Source: Viscum album (taxonomy: Eukaryota > Streptophyta > Magnoliopsida > Santalales > Viscaceae). Taken from it: a stretch of DNA of 64,000 nt. Numbering within the stretch: the first letter of the stretch is position 1; every line of letters starts with the position of its first letter. This document shows, one piece after another, positions 58,038 through 64,000 of the stretch. The stretch spans positions 1,018,243,343 to 1,018,307,342 of the forward strand of contig OY728159.1 in NCBI GenBank assembly GCA_963277665.1, in the 5' to 3' direction. The notes under the pieces are model-generated. The model did not search any database. It was not told where the DNA came from and saw only the letters and a program-made list of their open reading frames with translations. Position numbers and translations under genes: made by a program.

Positions 58038-60246
58038 TGTAACTTCCTCGAGCTAGGATCCACTAAACGGGTGCCTCGAACCGGGTCTTCACATGACCAA
58101 AAGCGCACCTCACTATATGCCAAAGATTTACAACTAGTAGCGAGGGGCTAATAGGTCACATGGGGAGACTATACCCTTAATACCAGAGTAATTCATGGAA
58201 GATAACAATTTATATAATGGAAACCATATGCAATAACCAATAACATGTGTAAATGGCCAATTCCCAAAACTGGGTACACAAAAATGCAATTGTAAATATG
58301 TCGTGTCATACTATAGTGAAAAGTGAACAGGAACCCCAAAAATAAAGATACTATGGAATCCCCAAAATGGTCCAGTCTCTATGTCTGGAACCTCAACCAC
58401 ACAAGTACCATGTCCAACTCAACTCCCTTGCATTGGTACCATGCCCTTGTCTTGTCATGAAAGCATGATATCTACTTGGGTAACCAAAAGTGGCCTAATA
58501 AGGGTGTGAGTATAACTCAGTAGGCCACCACCAATGGTGTATACAAAATATCCATAAAGGATTATAGGTCATGCAAGAGATAAATAATGACAAGTAAAGA
58601 GAAACAGTTCATTGGACCATTCTAGACCATGTTCCTTTGTAATTATCCTACCATTGAGTCTAGGTTCACTACAAAGGAATTTCATGATTTAATATGAATT
58701 TTCATGTGTTCAACAGATTAGGAATGTTCAATGTTCTCAGGAATATGGTAATAAACATTACACTGCTTCTCCTAGGCATCACATTATAACAATCTCATAA
58801 TTCTCACATCGAAGCCTCTGTCTGGGTAGAATGAAACTATCAAGTTAATAGAACTCTATCCCCTTCCCTAAACCATGCATTTAGGGGAAGATCTAGAACC
58901 ATATTCCAACTCAACTCATGGCCATAGAACCTTAAGTTGATACCCCACTCAACCAAGCAATGTGCACATGCTTTTTTATCATTCACCACAATCAACCGTA
59001 ACCACCATTTACAACATCACAAAAATATCAATAAATGCAAAATTAATATTATTTTATCAGTCCATTAACACATTCATCATTTATATTACTTCACCATTTA
59101 TCCCAATTTCCATTTCTTATGAATATTTCACAAGGCATATTCTATGTATAAATCTAGTCCCCTAGCATTTCCCCATGAATCCATTTAACCCTTTTTCCTG
59201 ACAATCAAATGAATTATTAGTCCATTACACAACCTATGTTCATTAATAAAACCCCAATTTTATATCCATTCATAATATTAACATATTCATCATGGTATCT
59301 AGGTTCATTAACAATGGACCACACTAAAATCTCTAACTTTATGTCCGAGAATATAGTCACAGCCCATGGGTGGCCCCAAAATAGGCTGTATCATCATCCA
59401 TTCATCCCATGGGGATCATGAGGGTTTAATTAGGTTGTTTAGACACACAATACATATCATCATATCAAGGGAACCATGAACATATCAAAAGAGGGAAGGA
59501 ATAAAATCCCTGCATTCACAAATCTACTTAAAACCCAAGGGATATGGCTTGTAGACCACCTACCTTGAATCAGTTGGTGAATTCCCCCTCAATAGAAGAC
59601 GTAGATCTTGATTCAACAAAACCATGAAGATTTCCCCTAAACAATACATAAAAATAAGGTTTTTAGAGCTTCAAATGGTGATGAGAAAGAAAAATAAACC
59701 CTAAACCAAAAATAAAACCCAAAGGGATATTAGCTTTACCCAGATCTTTAATCTATAACCAACGGTGGTAAAAATGGAACTAAGAGAAAGGAGATTGATC
59801 CTTGGATGCTCTTAGAGTTTTGGGGGAATCACTAGGTAACGATTAGGAACAAATTATGAAAATCCCGAGTGGTATATGAAATTTCATAATGGTATTTTGG
59901 TAAATTTTTAGAAGTTTCCAGGACACATGATTTACCTACATAGTATTCCAAACCGCGCAGAGGCTACAGCCTGCACACACTTCCTCTCACATAGTTTTCC
60001 CGACCATGTGAAAACCATATGGGTTTCCACTAACCTCACTGTAATCCCTCAGATAGTTTTCCAAACCATGTGAAATCCTTGTAGATTTTCCAGAACATCC
60101 CCTTTTCCCATTTTTTGTGACCCGAACCCGCAGAACAACACCAAGCCTTCACAAAGACGAGGTAAAACACATAATTGACCAGAAACAAGGACTTAAACTG
60201 AAACATATACAAGAAAATACCTTAAAATGAGATCTATGATCTTACA
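58038..60246 (-). repeat. 5' LTR of the old gypsy element
   Basis: It is the upstream LTR on the minus strand, aligned end to end with 32062-34273 (lengths 2,209 and 2,212). It begins TGTAAC on the plus strand, so it preserves the TG...CA ends better than its partner. Confidence 0.85.
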
Positions 60247-60664
60247 ACTAAAATGATTTAAAACATCTATATGCTAAAAAGAAGAAGTAAATTGGAATAT
60301 AGATGAGCGAGAAGAGCACATAGTGTCTAAATGTTTTTAGACATCAAATTTATGTGATTAACTTATATTTTTTTCATCTAGTATGGTATAAAAACCTATA
60401 AATATATTTAGGATGTGAAGAATTAGTATTAGAATATTATATATATTTTTGATCTATTTATCAAGGAGATGTAGAATGGAGGATATTAATTTGTTTAAAA
60501 AGAAATGAGTAGAGTACATGGTGTCAAAATGTATACATAGGTCATAAAGAGCTGGCTTTTTAATAATTATTTGGATAACTTTATCATCATTTTATCTATT
60601 TTTTAGTTAATTTCCTTATCATTTTTAACTGATACTTGTTTTTTTAATTTACATATTTGTTCAA
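60247..60664. other. AT-rich DNA between the gypsy LTR and the satellite array
   Basis: It begins with ACTAA, the probable right target duplication. A short phrase ('gaagagcacatagtgtctaa' near 60,313; 'gtagagtacatggtgtcaaa' near 60,510) is repeated about 195 bp apart. The 50 bp at 60,599-60,649 recur at 63,559-63,610, beyond the array. Confidence 0.5.
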
Positions 60665-63560
60665 AACACATTCCACATGCTCAAAACCATGAAAAAAATC
60701 ATATATTATTGATTCTTTAAGATAGTGATCCATAATTTATTTATGAGATGTACCAATTTACGACACATAAATTCAGAAATGATGTGTTCATTATGACTCA
60801 AAGTACATGTCATCAATATAGAAGTTCTATTTTACTATGAAACATGCATACCATATCCCAAATTTTTAAAACATGATAAAATTATTTTCAAACAATAACA
60901 CAATGATCCATATTTCATTTGTGATATGTATAAATAAACCAATAATAAACCCTAAAACTGATGTGGTCGGTATGAATTGAAGCTTGTGTACTTAATAAAA
61001 ATGTGTTATTTTAGTTTAAAACATGCATCAAATATCTGAAACCAATATAAAAGCTCATATTATTTTCAAAACATACAAAAATGATATATAATTCATTTTT
61101 TATGTATAGGAATCAACCACCTATCAATTTGACCCACGATGTGTTTGAAATGTCTCTAAGTAGAGGTTCCCAATATAAATTTGAAATATTTGTTTAAAAA
61201 ATGTGTTACATCACCTAAACTAAGCAAAAGAGTTTTGATTTTTTTTCAAACATTCAGTAAATGATTGATAATTAATTTTTGATGTTTAGGAATCGTCCAC
61301 AAATCATTATGATAGCTGATGGGGTTTGAATTAATGGAAGTACATGTTTTTAATATAAAAGTCCTATTTTAGTTTAAAATATACATCACATAACCAAACA
61401 CATAAAAAGAGTTCAGATTGTTTTTAATGTGTAGAAATAATATCCATAATTAATTTTTCATATGTACGAATTTCCACATACCAATATGGTAGACAATTTG
61501 GTCATTATAATTCAAAGTTTGTGTTTTCAATATAAAAGTGTATTTTTAGTTTAAAACACATAACGTAGGAAAAAATGATCTCATTTTCCTATAAATAATC
61601 AGGAAAATGATCAATTAGTCTTTTTTTAAATGTATGAATCAACCATAAGTAAATATAATACTAAAGTGGATGGTATGACTCGTAATGTGTGTGCTTTTAG
61701 AAAAATGTCATTTTATTTTAAAACATGCATCAAATAGGAAAAAAAACAAAATGATTTGGTATTATTTTTGAATATTATGACAATTATTGTTAAATAATTT
61801 TTGATGTTTAAGATTAAACCACATATCAATATGACACATGATTTGGTAAGTATTACTTGATGTGTGTGTTTTCCACATAGAATTTCCATTTTAGTTTAAA
61901 ACATCAGTCACATAAAAAAAATACAGGAATTGATCTCAGATTGTTTTAAAAAATGAGAAAAAAAATCCATAATTAATTTTACATATATATGAATTAAACT
62001 CACAAAAATTTGACACACGATGTATTCAGAATGAAATTAAGTATGTGTTTTCAATGTCAAGTGTAATTTCAGTTTAAAAAGAACAACATGGAAAAAACTA
62101 TGAAAATGATCTCATATTGTTTCCAAAATTTATGAAAATGATCTATAATCCATTTGTGACATGTTGGAATTATCCACACATAAAGCTTCCCCCTGATGAG
62201 GTCAGTATAACTCAATGAGCATGTTTTCAATACGAAGGTGTCATTTTAGTTTAAAACATGAATAAAATTGAAAAAATAAATAAAAGAGGTAATATATTTT
62301 TCCAACATTTGGAAAATATCTTTAATTTATTTGTGAGGTGTTGGAGTTGACCGCACATAAATCTTATTCCCACTATGGTCGGTATGATTTGATGTGTGTG
62401 TTTTCCATATAAATGAACCATTTTTTTCTAAAACACATGTCACAACCCCACAACTTAGTAAACAAGCTTATATTGTTTTTATAAATTAGTAAAATGACCC
62501 ATAAATCAATTTTCATGTTTATAAATTTATAGTATTCCATCCTAAAACATGATGTGGTTGGTATGAATCAAATTGATTTTTGTCAATATAAAATTGCCTT
62601 TTTAGTTTAAAACATGTCACGTTGAAAAAACTGGGCAAAAAAGATCATTATTTTATTAATTTTTTTTTACAATGATGCCTAATTCATTTTTGACATGTTG
62701 AAGTTGACCACATGTCAACCGGAAACTTGATGTGGTCAGTATGTTTCAAAGTGTTAGTTTTAATTTCAAAAGTGTCATTTTAGTTTAAAACATGAATGAA
62801 AAAGACAAAAAAATTTAAACGAGAACATATTATTTTTAAAATTTAATAAAATTTTCATTAATTTATTTTTGATGTATAAGAATAAACTGCAAATGAATAG
62901 GAATTTATATGTGGTTAGTATGACTCAATGTTTGTGTTTTCAATATAAAAGTTTCATTTTAGGTCAAAACACATTTCAATCACCAAAAAAAGAAAACATG
63001 CTCAATTTTTTTCAAACATCAAGAAAATGATCCATAATTCATTCTTCACATAACGAAGCTAAACCCATGCGAATATGACACATAATGTAATAAATATTTC
63101 TCAAAGTGCATGTTTTCAATACAAAACTGTAATTTTAGTTTAAACCATAAATCTATAGAAAAATTCAATAAAAAATTCATATTAATTTTGAGCATTTAGA
63201 AAATGATCCATAATTAATTTTTAGTGCATAATAATTAATTGTACCTCAATCTGACACATGATGAATCCAATATGACTAAAAGTTCATTTTTTCAATATAA
63301 ATGTGTCATTTTAGTTAAAACACACATCAATGAGAAAAAACCAAGCAAATGAGTTCAGATTATTTTCAAAAAGTTGGAAAATGATTGATAATTCATTAGT
63401 GACATATTTAAATTTACCAAAAATAAATCAGTCACATGATGGGATTATTATCAATCAAAATACATGTTTTCAGAAAAAAGAACCATTTTTTAAACATGCA
63501 TCACATAGGAAAAAATGATCATTAAAACCAAAAAAAAATTCTCATAATTTTATATTCTAT
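60665..63560 (+). repeat. ~177-bp satellite array (about 16 units), same family as 7863-10935
   Basis: The anchor 'gatccataatt' (degenerate) recurs near 60727, 60905, 61083, 61263, 61441, 61609, 61787, 61964, 62140, 62317, 62496, 62674, 62852, 63029, 63205 and 63383, a spacing of 168-180 bp. Units continue with 'tttttgacatgta.gaatca' and 'accacacatcaat', then 'gatgtggtcagtatgactca' and 'aagtgtatgttttcaatata'. These align in order with the CACTA-array unit ('gtgacatgtacgagtcaacc', 'cgcctcaatctgagg', 'gtgtggccg...ccactcaa', 'agtgcctctgttttg'). This array is more diverged and AT-rich, and I see no A/B alternation. Confidence 0.85.
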
Positions 63561-63764
63561 TATTTAATTAATTTCCAAATCATTTTTATCTTATACTTAT
63601 TTTGTTAGTTTTCCTATAGATAATGACTAAATATGGACAAGAAATGGTGTGATAGTTGAAGGATTGTTCTTAAAAAACATGTTCTCTTGAATTGGATAAC
63701 ATCCAATGTGATTTTTTTTGTGACCACATATGTGGTTCAATTCAAGATAACCTAATTTTGAGAA

Positions 63765-63875
63765 CCAAATGAAATAGTGTGGTCTGTATGAATCAACCAC
63801 AACTCAATTTGATACACTGTGTTCAAGGTATGACTCAATGTATATGTTTTCAGTTTAAAATTGACAATGTGTTTA
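63765..63875 (+). repeat. Detached satellite fragment
   Basis: About 110 bp after a 200-bp gap repeat the middle of the satellite unit: 'gtgtggtctgtatgaatcaa' then 'ccacaactcaatttgataca' and 'tgactcaatgtatatgtttt'. The minus-strand frame that covers it is a by-product. Confidence 0.65.
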
Positions 63876-64000
63876 ATTATTTTCATTAAGGTATTACTAA
63901 CATAAGAATTTTTTATGTATATATGTGCATTATTGTTCTCAATTTCGGGTGGTTTTTTCAGCAACAAAGAGCATGACCAGGGGTCGGGGGATAAAGACAT

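Larger units (their letters stand above)
32062..60246 (-). mobile_element. Old Ty3/gypsy (chromovirus-like) element, split by a nested insertion
   Basis: LTRs of 2,212 bp (32062-34273) and 2,209 bp (58038-60246) align along their whole length. Both end in 'gatcttaca'; the right copy starts TGTAAC and the left TATAAT. Flanking pentamers are ACTAC (left) and ACTAA (right), a target duplication with one mismatch. Pol runs right-to-left from 37357 and gag/protease lie at 55720-57150, so the element reads on the minus strand and is interrupted by the 18.4-kb element at 37358-55719. Without that insert it is about 9.8 kb. LTR divergence is high, roughly a quarter of positions in the stretch I compared, so the insertion is old. 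Confidence 0.88.

Overview
The window looks like repeat-rich nuclear DNA of a flowering plant. It is strongly AT-rich and contains no intact host gene, RNA gene or CRISPR array that I can support. Nearly everything recognisable is mobile-element DNA, mostly nested. The evidence is families confined to or typical of plants: a Tat/Ogre-type Ty3/gypsy element with a second RNase H and an extra ORF before gag, CACTA (En/Spm) elements with TNP2-type transposase relics, a chromovirus-like gypsy and a copia relic. I cannot name the species.

Left part (1-15,400). A CACTA element (5510-12148) is delimited by CACTA/TAGTG ends and a perfect 3-bp duplication (ACT). It carries subterminal 'accaacggtt' repeats, a C-rich minisatellite, two exon-like pieces and a 17-unit ~183-bp satellite array with higher-order structure. 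It appears to sit inside a second, decayed CACTA element (about 2595-14365) that keeps the N-terminal part of a TNP2 transposase on the minus strand. Diverged copies of one ~500-bp sequence lie on both sides of this block.

Middle (15,400-32,061). This stretch is old relics: a copia gag/integrase (about 16,380-18,240), a small foldback element (18,350-18,474), a gypsy protease-RT-RNase H relic (about 22,950-24,690) and a long decayed CACTA TNP2 transposase (about 25,980-30,850). Most of them are recognised from conserved motifs interrupted by stops.

Right part (32,062-60,246). An old gypsy element on the minus strand, with ~2.2-kb LTRs at 32062-34273 and 58038-60246, has been split by a younger 18,362-bp Tat/Ogre-like element (37358-55719, plus strand). 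The younger element has ~2.35-kb LTRs, a 5-bp target duplication with one mismatch, a primer site, a polypurine tract, an ORF1, and gag-protease-RT-RNase H-second RNase H-integrase. Its whole coding region, ORF1 included, lies in one frame from 39752 to 50179, broken by 22 stop codons and no frameshift that I can find. Between pol and the 3' LTR are 3.2 kb of non-coding DNA with a ~30-copy degenerate repeat, copies of an LTR block and a ~195-bp duplication.

Right end (60,600-63,900). A second satellite array, about 16 units of ~177 bp, is recognisably the same family as the array inside the left CACTA element.

The elements do not form a pathway. The window records successive insertions, and all of them appear non-autonomous now.
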